From Methanobacterium sp. (GTDB lineage Archaea > Methanobacteriota > Methanobacteria > Methanobacteriales > Methanobacteriaceae), in assembly GCA_003151535.1 (NCBI GenBank), contig PLXT01000042.1, positions 16,948-78,223 of the forward strand: 61,276 nucleotides of DNA, in the 5' to 3' direction. Below, one piece after another: positions 36,458 through 45,280 of this stretch. Numbering within the stretch: position 1 is the stretch's first letter; each line of letters starts with the position of its first letter. Under the pieces are notes generated by a model, which saw only the letters and a program-made list of their open reading frames with translations, was not told where the DNA came from and searched no databases. The position numbers were made by a program, and so were the translations under genes.

Positions 36458-37224
36458 ATTATCATCTCCTTATTTTATATTTGATTTAATAATTTTTTTG
36501 TTATAGAGCTTAGCAGTAATTTGATATAACAAAACTCAATTTCTTACAAAATAAATAAAACATATTCAGTATACCGCCCCCTTTATTCATAATATGATGG
36601 TCACTCAAAAATTATGTTAAATTTTTTATTCTAAACTACATATTATGAACTAAACTATAAAGTTGAGTATAACTTCCATATACTTAATAGTTACTTATCT
36701 AATTTCATCAGTTCCTAAATGAAACCCTATTTTAATTGCATCTACATTTGGCATGTAATTGATTAAGATTAATAGACCTATACTGATCAATACATCCTTC
36801 AAAACAAGCAATTCATCAATCAATTAATGGAGAGAATAACAAATTGAGTATGAGAATATAAGAGAAACGCATGTATTGATACCACTTGGGCTAGGGTAAA
36901 TAGATCATTTTTGGTACTTTATAACATTTTGATATCAGATTCATTCATTATATTCCTATAATTTAACTTAAAACATCATATTTTGAGGTAATGAAAATGT
37001 TCACATAATGTTAATATCGCTTGCTCGATTTATCGGTTACTCTTACACTCACTCGTATTAATAAGTAAAGTTATTTGTTTATTTGTTTGAGTAGCGACAA
37101 ACTAAATATAATATTAATTTTAGAGGTGAATTAACAATTATATTGTCCAAAAATAATAGATTATGTATTAGATCATTTTAATAAAAGAATTGAGTTATTT
37201 AAAACGAATAATCAATTCTTTTAT
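36458..37224. other. Element region without a recognisable gene
   Basis: 767 bases. The left end holds the promoter for the DUF3892 unit. The rest is AT-rich with many stops in all frames. Short scraps such as AAGCAATTCATCAATCAATT near 36796 resemble sequence near 35605, so parts may be diverged duplicates. Nothing can be named. Confidence 0.5.
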
Positions 37225-39144
37225 TTATAAAGTATCAATAAATTGATCTGCAGGTATGGATTGAATTGGTCCTCCTCTTAAGAATCTTGACAATCTCCTA
37301 CGAGTAACATTGGGTCTACTTCCACTATGTGTTTGTAGACCCGTCCTATTTCGACAATGTGTGATGAACAGGTAATGCTTGGCTCTAGTTAATGATACAT
37401 ATAATAATCTTCTTGAATCCTCAATTTCTTCTTGACCATTAGCTATTCCCGGGATATATTCATCTTCGGCAGCTACAACAAATACTGCATCTGCAGTAAG
37501 CCCTTTAGCCTGATGCATTGTCATTATTGAAATCGTATCTTCCTCCAGATCTTGTTCTTTATCTGAAAGAGTAACAAATAATATATTAAGCATTTTTTCT
37601 AGATCAATTCCAACATTTGACTCAATTATTTTATCAAAAATTTCTAAAATTTCATCTCTATTTTGTTCATCACTTATCATTTCATTTGATATATCATGAA
37701 TCAAATCATAAAGGTTGGTTGTAGTAGAATCATAGTTTATATTATTAATTATATCTTCAATTCTTAATATCTCATTCTTTATCCCATCCCCATCGCTTGG
37801 GATCATTTGTGGTTTGTTTTTGATTTCGTTAAGTGCTTCAGAAAATTCTATACCTTGTTCAGAAGCTAATTTATAGATTTTGGAAATTTTTACATCTCCA
37901 ATGTTATTATATTTACTAATTTTGAGAATATTACGCCATGCTAAATTATCGTTTAAATTAATCAACAATCTTAAAATAGAAATTAAAATACTTCCTTCAT
38001 CTGTTTCCAAGGGTTCTAAGGGATTACTCAATAAAGTAACAGGAATTCTTTTAAGAGCTAATGATTTTATAAGTACTTTTGAAAATTTTCTATCTTTATC
38101 ACTTCGCATTAAAATTAATATTTTTGATGGATTGATATCTTTATTATCAATAAGATATTTGCATATGTCTGCTATTCCATTAGCTTCTTTTCTTTGACCT
38201 CTAAATGTGAGAATCTTGACAATTCCTTCCTCTGCATCAGGTTTACATATTAAATTCTTATCGATACGCCGTGGGTCTTGTTTTGCTACATGTAGGCTGT
38301 AAAACAGAATATTTTTGTCACATCTCATACAAGTACTCAATTCTAAAGACTCAGATGGGGTGTATTCGTTATTAAATCTTCTTATTCCTCCAGGATTAGC
38401 ATATCTGAATCCATAAATACTTTGATCATCATCTCCAGCACAGAAAAGCTCCGCACCATATTCTGATAACATATTCACTACTTTCAGATCACATGCATTT
38501 AAATCTTGATACTCATCAACAAGTAGATAATCAATTGAAGGAGGGTAAGTAAGATCTCCCTCTATTAAAGCATTTTTTAATTGATAAACTAGCTCAGAAC
38601 GAAGAACATATCCATAGATATTACGATGTTCTTCCCAAGCTCCCAAAAACCGAGGTTCATCAAGTCTTTCTTTCCAATCATCAAGATCCGCTGATAAGTT
38701 TTCCCAACCGGCAGAAAGTTTTTTAAATAGATCCCTAACTTCTTTAATATGTGATAATTCTAAAATAGACTTTATATCCTGATATATTATTGTTTCTTCT
38801 TCAAAATCATCCGCAATACGCAAAGGAAGTTCCAGTCTATCCCTAGCCGGATTTTTCAAAAGTGTCTTTAGTGCAAAAGAATGTAAAGTAGAAATTTCGG
38901 GCATAGAACTACCTTCAGGAAGCGCTTTTTTGATTCTGGTCTTTAATTCTGCAGATGCAGCTCTAGTAAAAGTTAAAACAGTAATTTTAGAAGGTTCTAC
39001 ATTTTTTTCATCTATTAAAAATAATACACGTCTAGTCAAACTACGAGTTTTCCCAGTTCCTGGACCTGCAAGTAAACGAGCGTCCATCCCTACAAATGAT
39101 GCAGCATCCTTTTGTTCATCAGTTAACCCCTCATACCATTTCAC
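37225..39144 (-). CDS. UvrD/Rep-like superfamily 1 helicase
   Basis: A 639-residue SF1A DNA helicase. Q-motif-like LTDEQKDAA, Walker A AGPGTGKT (26-33), motif Ia TFTRAASAEL, Walker B DEYQD (210-214), GDDDQSIYGFR (237-247), motif V MTMHQAKGL and motif VI RRLLYVSLTRAK are all present. No nuclease domain follows, so it is not AddA-like. UvrD helicases of this size serve repair, plasmid replication or defence systems such as Gabija (GajB). Here it lies in the same direction as the TPR-HEPN gene and 340 bases after it, within a defence-rich element. No ribosome binding site is obvious at the ATG. Confidence 0.9.
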   Translation of the reverse strand: MKWYEGLTDEQKDAASFVGMDARLLAGPGTGKTRSLTRRVLFLIDEKNVEPSKITVLTFTRAASAELKTRIKKALPEGSSMPEISTLHSFALKTLLKNPARDRLELPLRIADDFEEETIIYQDIKSILELSHIKEVRDLFKKLSAGWENLSADLDDWKERLDEPRFLGAWEEHRNIYGYVLRSELVYQLKNALIEGDLTYPPSIDYLLVDEYQDLNACDLKVVNMLSEYGAELFCAGDDDQSIYGFRYANPGGIRRFNNEYTPSESLELSTCMRCDKNILFYSLHVAKQDPRRIDKNLICKPDAEEGIVKILTFRGQRKEANGIADICKYLIDNKDINPSKILILMRSDKDRKFSKVLIKSLALKRIPVTLLSNPLEPLETDEGSILISILRLLINLNDNLAWRNILKISKYNNIGDVKISKIYKLASEQGIEFSEALNEIKNKPQMIPSDGDGIKNEILRIEDIINNINYDSTTTNLYDLIHDISNEMISDEQNRDEILEIFDKIIESNVGIDLEKMLNILFVTLSDKEQDLEEDTISIMTMHQAKGLTADAVFVVAAEDEYIPGIANGQEEIEDSRRLLYVSLTRAKHYLFITHCRNRTGLQTHSGSRPNVTRRRLSRFLRGGPIQSIPADQFIDTL

Positions 39145-39268
39145 ATTACCGCCCCCAAATGTTAAATCATCTAATTTGGTTATATTTTATTACTTTAGCA
39201 TAATCTTTTCTATATAATTATAATTTAATTCTTGTTATCTAAGTTTATTTTCATTATACAAAAATTAT

Positions 39269-39418
39269 TTGCCATATTTACTTATATATGATAATGCAAC
39301 TGCAAAACAATACACAGAGCTTGTAAGCAAGCGATCAATCAAGAGTATAAAAAACCATAAGCCTGCAATCAAGTTAGCAATTATTGAATTAATGAAATTG
39401 TTAGAGTGGTCATGCTAA
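39269..39418 (+). CDS. Possible 49-residue basic protein
   Basis: A TTG-started frame between the helicase and TPR-HEPN genes, on the opposite strand. It reads DNATAKQYTELVSKRSIKSI, then HKPAIKLAIIELMKLLEW and stops at 39416. Codon use and the helical, basic character look coding, but there is no clear ribosome binding site. It could be the tail of a decayed gene. Not recognised. Confidence 0.3.
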   Translation: MPYLLIYDNATAKQYTELVSKRSIKSIKNHKPAIKLAIIELMKLLEWSC

Positions 39419-39484
39419 TTGTAGTATTTTTTTAATCCTTTTACAGAAATAATATTATAGACAAATAATTGATTTAATTTAATT

Positions 39485-41059
39485 CTATTGATTTTGTAAT
39501 TTTAACTTTCTTGCTTTTTTTCGTTCTTCAATTTCAACAAAATTTATAAGATATATAATCGCACTTTTAACTATTTTAAATAATTCAATGGTGCTAAGAA
39601 ACATATTTTCATATTTAATATTGTAATCGTCTTCAATACCATCCCAATTAGAATTGTGAATTATCAATTTTTCATGTACTAATTTATTGCGGATTAAATT
39701 CAAATTTGAATTATATGAGCTTAAGTCTGAGTTTATGTCATATAACGCCAAAAGTCCGGGATTATTTGATTCTTTTATCTTAGGATTAATATCCCATCTA
39801 TCTTTACCGATTTTTACTCTACAAATAGTTGTGAATTTTATAATACCTATATGGGACGATTCAAGTTCATAGTAATCATTAGTAAAATCCCTCTTATTAT
39901 TGATTTTAACTTTCCAAATTGTTGGAAAGTAAATACGATCGTTATCAGTATATCCTAAGCCATAATAGTCGTTAATAAATCTAGAAATTTTATCTAGAAT
40001 GTTAAATGATTCCTTAAAAGCACTTTTCAATAATCCTATATGAAGACCAAACATACTATGATCATTTGTATCAACAAGCATAGTCCTGTTACTAATATTA
40101 TCAAAATCTTCCCTCGTAAACTGTGATTGTACTAAAAGTAATCTAGCTACTATATAATCCTCTTTTATTTGATTAAGAATTTTTGCTAAATCATTAAACA
40201 TATCCAAATTTTTACTAATAAATATTGGATCAACTATAGATTCTTCACATTCAGTTTCATGAATATGTAAATTTAAAAAAAGATCATTTTCTAAGCTCAA
40301 ATTAACATAAAACTTTTCAAAAGTACTCATTTTTGATTTATCATATTTTTTATGAATTAAATCTTTTTTCAATACATCTTTATTTATTGTACTTTCAATG
40401 ATTTTAATATCATGTTCAAATGCCGTTTTTGCAGCTTTTCCACCAACACGAATCAAATCCTTTCGGTTTATCACTGATTTCAATAGTTTATAAGCTTTTT
40501 TATATATTTCAACTCTGTAAACACCAGACAAATCTGCAAAATATTTCATAGCTTCTGCTTTGTTTCCTATGGCCATTGAAAAGTTAGGATTAATTTTAAG
40601 TGCCTCATTATATGCAAATAATGATTCCATATTCCTACAAAGATGATCCATACAATTACCATAATTAGTCCAAATTGTAAGCTTTAATTCAGTATTCACA
40701 TTATCTGAATATCTTAATGCTTCTCTAAAATAGAATTTAGCATTTTGCAGATTTTTATTATCTAATATCTGAGAATAACCCTTTGCTCTATCAAATTCAA
40801 GAGTATAAATATCAGAATATCCATTTGCTATAAGATAGGACATCCGACACAGATTCTTTTCATTATACTCTTCCGTATCTATTAGTTTTTTTCCTATTTC
40901 AATACCCTTTTTTATAGATTCTACATCCTTTTCGTCAAGCCCCTTATCAATCATCCTTGCAACGGATCTCACATTATCCCTCCAAAAAAAATTAGATCTT
41001 TTAGTAAACATAATTTCATCTAAATTCGAAAAATTACAATGGGAATATTCTATTCTCAT
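39485..41059 (-). CDS. TPR protein with C-terminal HEPN domain (LA2681 type)
   Basis: 524 residues. The N-terminal 180 are TPR-like helices (for example ESLFAYNEALKINPNFSMAIGNKAEAM). The C-terminal part matches the LA2681-like HEPN family, with RNKLVH at 457-462 giving the R-x4-H signature of HEPN ribonucleases, followed by a four-helix end. HEPN proteins often act as RNA-cutting toxins in antiviral or toxin-antitoxin systems. AGGGATG precedes the ATG. It lies upstream of a UvrD-like helicase in the same direction. RNase activity is inferred from the motif, not proven. Confidence 0.8.
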   Translation of the reverse strand: MRIEYSHCNFSNLDEIMFTKRSNFFWRDNVRSVARMIDKGLDEKDVESIKKGIEIGKKLIDTEEYNEKNLCRMSYLIANGYSDIYTLEFDRAKGYSQILDNKNLQNAKFYFREALRYSDNVNTELKLTIWTNYGNCMDHLCRNMESLFAYNEALKINPNFSMAIGNKAEAMKYFADLSGVYRVEIYKKAYKLLKSVINRKDLIRVGGKAAKTAFEHDIKIIESTINKDVLKKDLIHKKYDKSKMSTFEKFYVNLSLENDLFLNLHIHETECEESIVDPIFISKNLDMFNDLAKILNQIKEDYIVARLLLVQSQFTREDFDNISNRTMLVDTNDHSMFGLHIGLLKSAFKESFNILDKISRFINDYYGLGYTDNDRIYFPTIWKVKINNKRDFTNDYYELESSHIGIIKFTTICRVKIGKDRWDINPKIKESNNPGLLALYDINSDLSSYNSNLNLIRNKLVHEKLIIHNSNWDGIEDDYNIKYENMFLSTIELFKIVKSAIIYLINFVEIEERKKARKLKLQNQ

Positions 41060-41504
41060 TTACAAACATCCCTATTTATTCCATGGTATTATATTTATCA
41101 ATTATTTCATTATATTTTTCCTAAACTCCATGTGACTGGACCATCTATATCAAATGTAGGGGGAGATGAGTCCTTTTGGGGTTGTTTTGTACTTAGTTTA
41201 TGAATACAAACTTTTAAGATTACTTCATTAACATACAACAAGAAATATAAATAAAATAAAAATTTAGATTGTAATTATCGCATGATATACAAAAGTTATT
41301 TGAAAATAATAAGTTTTTTGGAAAATTTTAGTTATAGATGAATTGGTTATGAATTAACTCCTGTGACAATCTTTGAATTTTTTATTTCCATTAAATTTTG
41401 TAATTTGATCAGATCCACCCTTATTTCAACTTCCAAGTTTTTTTTGCAATTTTTCACATTTTAAATGTGTTCAATGAAAATTTCCAAATTAACTTGTATT
41501 GATT
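41060..41504. other. Element intergenic region with a coding-like scrap
   Basis: 445 bases. On the minus strand a frame from TTG at 41241 to the stop at 41110 encodes 43 residues (VNEVILKVCIHKLS, then a Pro/Asp stretch ending DGPVTWSLGKI), which looks like the tail of a lost protein. The rest is AT-rich, with the 3' end of the zinc-ribbon gene to the right. Confidence 0.4.
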
Positions 41505-41963
41505 TTATGTACTAAACAATTTGTTCATATAATATCCAAGGAAACCTCCTATGGCACCCATACCTATTGATACAATAAATAATTCACCAATGGAAGGTTG
41601 AAATATTAAATTCATAAAATTGCCTAAAATTGAGTTTATTACAGCATATCCAATGGAAAGACCAATCAAGCTAGTAACAATACCGTATAATACGCATTTC
41701 GCAGAATTATTTGAATTAACAAAAAAACCTGCAACTAATCCTGTTAAAAAAGCTGGCAAGACTATAAAACTAAAAAAACTTAAAACATAAAGAAGAATCG
41801 CTGTAATTAGACCAAAACTTATAGCCACATAATCTATATCATTCTTATTATATCTTATGCTCTTTTCATATCTTGCGGTTTGGTTAATTCCACATTCCGG
41901 ACAAATATTAACATTTTCATCCATTTGAGTTCCACAACTTGAACAATACTTTGTTCCATCCAT
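41505..41963 (-). CDS. Zinc-ribbon membrane protein
   Basis: About 152 residues from the ATG at 41963. An N-terminal zinc ribbon, YCSSCGTQMDENVNICPECG, has two CxxC pairs. After a polar linker come four hydrophobic segments (about 45-150). The ribbon should sit in the cytoplasm. This plan is common in methanogen membrane proteins of unknown role. GTGGTG lies about six bases before the chosen ATG; a GTG four codons earlier overlaps it. Single gene inside the element. Confidence 0.8.
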   Translation of the reverse strand: MDGTKYCSSCGTQMDENVNICPECGINQTARYEKSIRYNKNDIDYVAISFGLITAILLYVLSFFSFIVLPAFLTGLVAGFFVNSNNSAKCVLYGIVTSLIGLSIGYAVINSILGNFMNLIFQPSIGELFIVSIGMGAIGGFLGYYMNKLFST

Positions 41964-42439
41964 ATTAAACACCACTTCCCCCCATTTTATATTATAAATG
42001 TTATTTATATAGGTAATAATATAATTTACTATTTAATTTTGCAAAATAGGATAAAATGGCATTTCGAAAGAATAAAAGATACTCCATGATTAAACATTTA
42101 CCTTATTAAAATACAAAAAAATACTCCCAAATGGATTGATCGACTGACCCGACGAATCGACAACATATCGACAGGAATCTGTTAAATTTTCAAACAAGAT
42201 AAATCAAGTAACTATACAGCTTAAAATCTTGATACGGTTATTATTAATTTTTGACATTTTTATGCCTTATTATCTTTTATTTATTTATTTTCCTTAGATT
42301 TTGTTGCGTATTTATTTTTTTTTGACTTTATATTGTGTTAAATCATATATAAATCTATAATAATATTTCGTTTGTTAATCAACACCTTTAAATAGCTCTG
42401 ACATTATATAATAATTAAATAGAACTGGAGGTATTTTAA
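41964..42439. promoter_or_regulatory. Region upstream of replication genes with ATCGAC repeats
   Basis: 476 bases. Three ATCGAC copies at 42139-42144, 42156-42161 and 42167-42172, with a related CGAC at 42151, stand out as GC-richer words in an AT-rich gap. They could be iterons of a replication origin or operators of the small DNA-binding-like protein encoded 270 bases downstream. The right end has the promoter and a GGAGGT ribosome binding site. Confidence 0.35.
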
Positions 42440-42628
42440 ATGTTTAATAAAAAATTGTTATATATTACAGAAGAACAAAAAATAGATTTAGAACGAGTTA
42501 AAACACAAGTAAAAGAAAATGGCGGAACTGTTAGTGTTATGAGATTAATGCAGGATTCTATTCAAATATTCCTTGATTATTATCAAGAGGATGCTATTCG
42601 GAAGTATTCTCCGATTTATAAAAAATAA
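42440..42628 (+). CDS. 62-residue protein, possible ribbon-helix-helix regulator
   Basis: A small protein starting FNKKLLYITEEQKIDLERVK and continuing GTVSVMRLMQDSIQIFLDYY. A short strand, a helix with E-E-Q-K and a second helix recall CopG/Arc-type DNA-binding proteins that often control plasmid copy number. TGGAGGT precedes the ATG. It lies 102 bases before the replication-type ATPase gene in the same direction, which fits a copy-control role. The fold is a by-eye guess. Confidence 0.6.
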   Translation: MFNKKLLYITEEQKIDLERVKTQVKENGGTVSVMRLMQDSIQIFLDYYQEDAIRKYSPIYKK

Positions 42629-42730
42629 CTATTAGAACATTAATCATGAAAAATCGAGTTTTAAAATATAATTTAGAAATTTAAGAGTCAATGTATCAGA
42701 TTGACTCGAAATATTAAGGATGTATAAATA

Positions 42731-44812
42731 ATGATAAGTACAAACAAATATAAAAATGTTTCGGATGAAAAGGAGTTTATAAACCCTTTAAATTCAATAG
42801 ATATTTTAGCAGAAAAGTTAGGAAAAGACACTAACGATATTAATGAGTTATACAATCAAATAGGAAATAATTTAAGAAAAAAAAATATTCCAGAATATAA
42901 AATTAATGATAAGACTTTGAGAAGAATTCAAGCCTATCTTAAAGCATGTTTACTTAAAGAAACATCTCCTGAGGAGTTAGAAAAGATTAATTTATTAACA
43001 GATGAACATGAAAGACGTACTTTAGAAGAAGAATCTCTTGAAAAGGATGATGAAGATGTATATTATTCAAATTTATCTTCACAACAATTAGATATTTATG
43101 AATTCAAAGAATCGACAATTCCCAACTATTTTCAGTATGATGTTTTTAAGTGGAAAGACAAGATATATATGAAAATTTCGTCAAATCCCCATTCTTTTTT
43201 TGTATTAGATCAAGAAAATAAAATAATTCAAACTTTAAACATTTCAAAAAAAACGAATAAGGATGGTGATGAAAAATACACAGAAATAAAGCAACAGATC
43301 TTGGCAAGATTTTCAGTTGATGAAATATGTGAGTACAGACAATTAACCCCTGAACTATCTCCACAATATAGTATGATTATAAATAAGAAAAATAATCGTA
43401 AGACAAAAATTGGTCATGGAAATCTTGATGAAATAATTGGACAACTAAAAGGTATTGGTGGTGTTTTCAGAAAACTTAATTCTGCTTCAGATACTATCAA
43501 TGATTTGATAGCTCTCGCAGAAGAAAGCGGAATGTTGATAGAAAAGAAAGATCCTCCATTTCCAGGATTCTTCTATATTGATAAACAACTTATTACTACT
43601 ATAAATTTTGATTATCCTTCCGCTACAGAATTAAGAGAAGCGATCATGTTATTACATGAATTTAGTGATCATTTCAAAGAATTTTATGATAATCTCGCTT
43701 ATTGTTTGCACTGGCAAATTCTAGCACCATTTAGTTTTGCAAAAAAACAAATAGGATCTAGTGATAAACTAGGATCTTTATATTTATATGGACAATCACG
43801 GACAGGTAAGACTATAATTGGATTTTTAGTATCCCATATCTGGAATAGGGATGATTGCTTTGTAGGAGCAGGTTCAATTCATAGCGAAGCCAGTTACGGG
43901 AGAAATATAAGTCAACATACATTTCCAGTAGTCTTGGATGAAGGAGCAAGAGTATTCACTGACACTAAAACAAATTTACCAGATATTTTTAAAAATTCTG
44001 TATTTTATCCAGTTGTCCGAGGACGATACAGCCCATTTACCCATCGATACGAAGATATACCTTCATTATCTGCACCCATTATAACATCTAACTATAATGA
44101 ACCACAATCAGCAGCATTAGGGGCAAGACTAAAATCTCTTGAATTCCTCCGAACTAAACCTAGAACTAGCAATGAAATTAAAGAATTTACGGAAAAATTT
44201 GACCCTGAAAATAGAACAGGACCATTAAAAAAATTATCATTCATAGGTTGCTATGTAGCAAATTATATGATTGACAATCAAGAACTTATAAAAAAACCGT
44301 GGGAACAAGTTAGTAAAGAAATATGGCAATCCATGTATGAATATAGTAGTTTATCAACGCCATCATGGATGAAAGAATATAAAACTGCTAGCGGTCTACA
44401 AGAATCTTGGGAAGCAGAAGATAATGAAAAATATACCATGTTCAGAAATTTAGTCTTAAGAAATGCAGATCCTTACATTCCTGCTGAAAATGAAAAACCT
44501 ATTTCTGTTTATGACAAAATTCATGACGTTGTTATGAATTCCAGGGAAACTTGGATAGAATCTAAAGAAATGAGCAGAGGCCCAAATAAAGGTAAAATGG
44601 TGGTGGAAATAGATTCTGGAATTTGCAAAGATATAATGATAAAATTCAATATGGAAATCTCATTTAAGATGTTAATCAACGATCTTGAAGGTAAAATAGT
44701 AGTAACAAAAAGGAATAATAAAAGTATCAAAGTAGCAAGGTGGTTATATGAAGATTTCATCAAATTATTAGGGGGAACTCTACCTAAAGAAATGCTAGAA
44801 AAAGAAGACTAA
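42731..44812 (+). CDS. P-loop ATPase, probable plasmid/virus replication helicase
   Basis: 693 residues. The N-terminal half is charged and has no recognised domain. Walker A GQSRTGKT is at 354-361 and Walker B VVLDEG at 400-405; a sensor-1-like PIITSN and a possible arginine finger GARLKS follow. This order fits an AAA+/SF3-like helicase of the kind that replicates archaeal plasmids and viruses. The C-terminal 200 residues may be a DNA-binding or winged-helix region. It is the only strong replication candidate in the element. Only a weak TGTATAA run precedes the ATG. Naming beyond a P-loop ATPase is inference. Confidence 0.65.
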   Translation: MISTNKYKNVSDEKEFINPLNSIDILAEKLGKDTNDINELYNQIGNNLRKKNIPEYKINDKTLRRIQAYLKACLLKETSPEELEKINLLTDEHERRTLEEESLEKDDEDVYYSNLSSQQLDIYEFKESTIPNYFQYDVFKWKDKIYMKISSNPHSFFVLDQENKIIQTLNISKKTNKDGDEKYTEIKQQILARFSVDEICEYRQLTPELSPQYSMIINKKNNRKTKIGHGNLDEIIGQLKGIGGVFRKLNSASDTINDLIALAEESGMLIEKKDPPFPGFFYIDKQLITTINFDYPSATELREAIMLLHEFSDHFKEFYDNLAYCLHWQILAPFSFAKKQIGSSDKLGSLYLYGQSRTGKTIIGFLVSHIWNRDDCFVGAGSIHSEASYGRNISQHTFPVVLDEGARVFTDTKTNLPDIFKNSVFYPVVRGRYSPFTHRYEDIPSLSAPIITSNYNEPQSAALGARLKSLEFLRTKPRTSNEIKEFTEKFDPENRTGPLKKLSFIGCYVANYMIDNQELIKKPWEQVSKEIWQSMYEYSSLSTPSWMKEYKTASGLQESWEAEDNEKYTMFRNLVLRNADPYIPAENEKPISVYDKIHDVVMNSRETWIESKEMSRGPNKGKMVVEIDSGICKDIMIKFNMEISFKMLINDLEGKIVVTKRNNKSIKVARWLYEDFIKLLGGTLPKEMLEKED

Positions 44813-45280
44813 CAAGCCGAATTCAAGCAAGTAGAACAGAAATTAAAATTTAATTCTACTGCTCTACTTTTTGTCTACCTCCTAAAAAGTAGACTTAAAC
44901 AGAACTCTGCGTATCTCATTTTCAATAAAACAATACCTCCTCATTATTTATATTTTATTCTACTTTTAAAAAATAATATACTAATAACATTTTTTTTAGT
45001 TTTAATTAAAAAAATCATTAAGGGGAGGGGGTCTTTATGAAAGTAGAACAGGTAGAACAAATATCAATAGTACTCCTAGACGTTTATATTATAAAATAAC
45101 TAATAGAACAGGCTTAGATATTCTACTTTGGAATTTGGTAGATAATAATCAGAGTTATAATCATATAGATTATATAATAATTTCAAAAAATCTACAAATA
45201 AGAAAAAAATAATTAACAAAAACAATAAGATATAATAAGCCTTTACATCGGATAATAAGCTCGCATAGTCTTTAAATTCA
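44813..45280. other. Region with GTAGAACA repeats, a hairpin and a 20-residue ORF
   Basis: 468 bases behind the replication-type gene. GTAGAACAG occurs at 44831-44839 and 45043-45051, followed directly by GTAGAACAA at 45052-45060, with TAGAACA at 45104. GTCTAC at 44873-44878 and GTAGAC at 44889-44894 form a perfect hairpin. A frame at 45037-45099 begins MKVEQVEQISIV with GGGGAGGGGG upstream, so part of the repeat may be coding. The region could be a replication origin or a control site. Confidence 0.35.

Noticed and set aside
42139..42172. CRISPR array
   Set aside because: Repeats are only six bases, spacing is irregular and there are no spacers or cas genes in the window.
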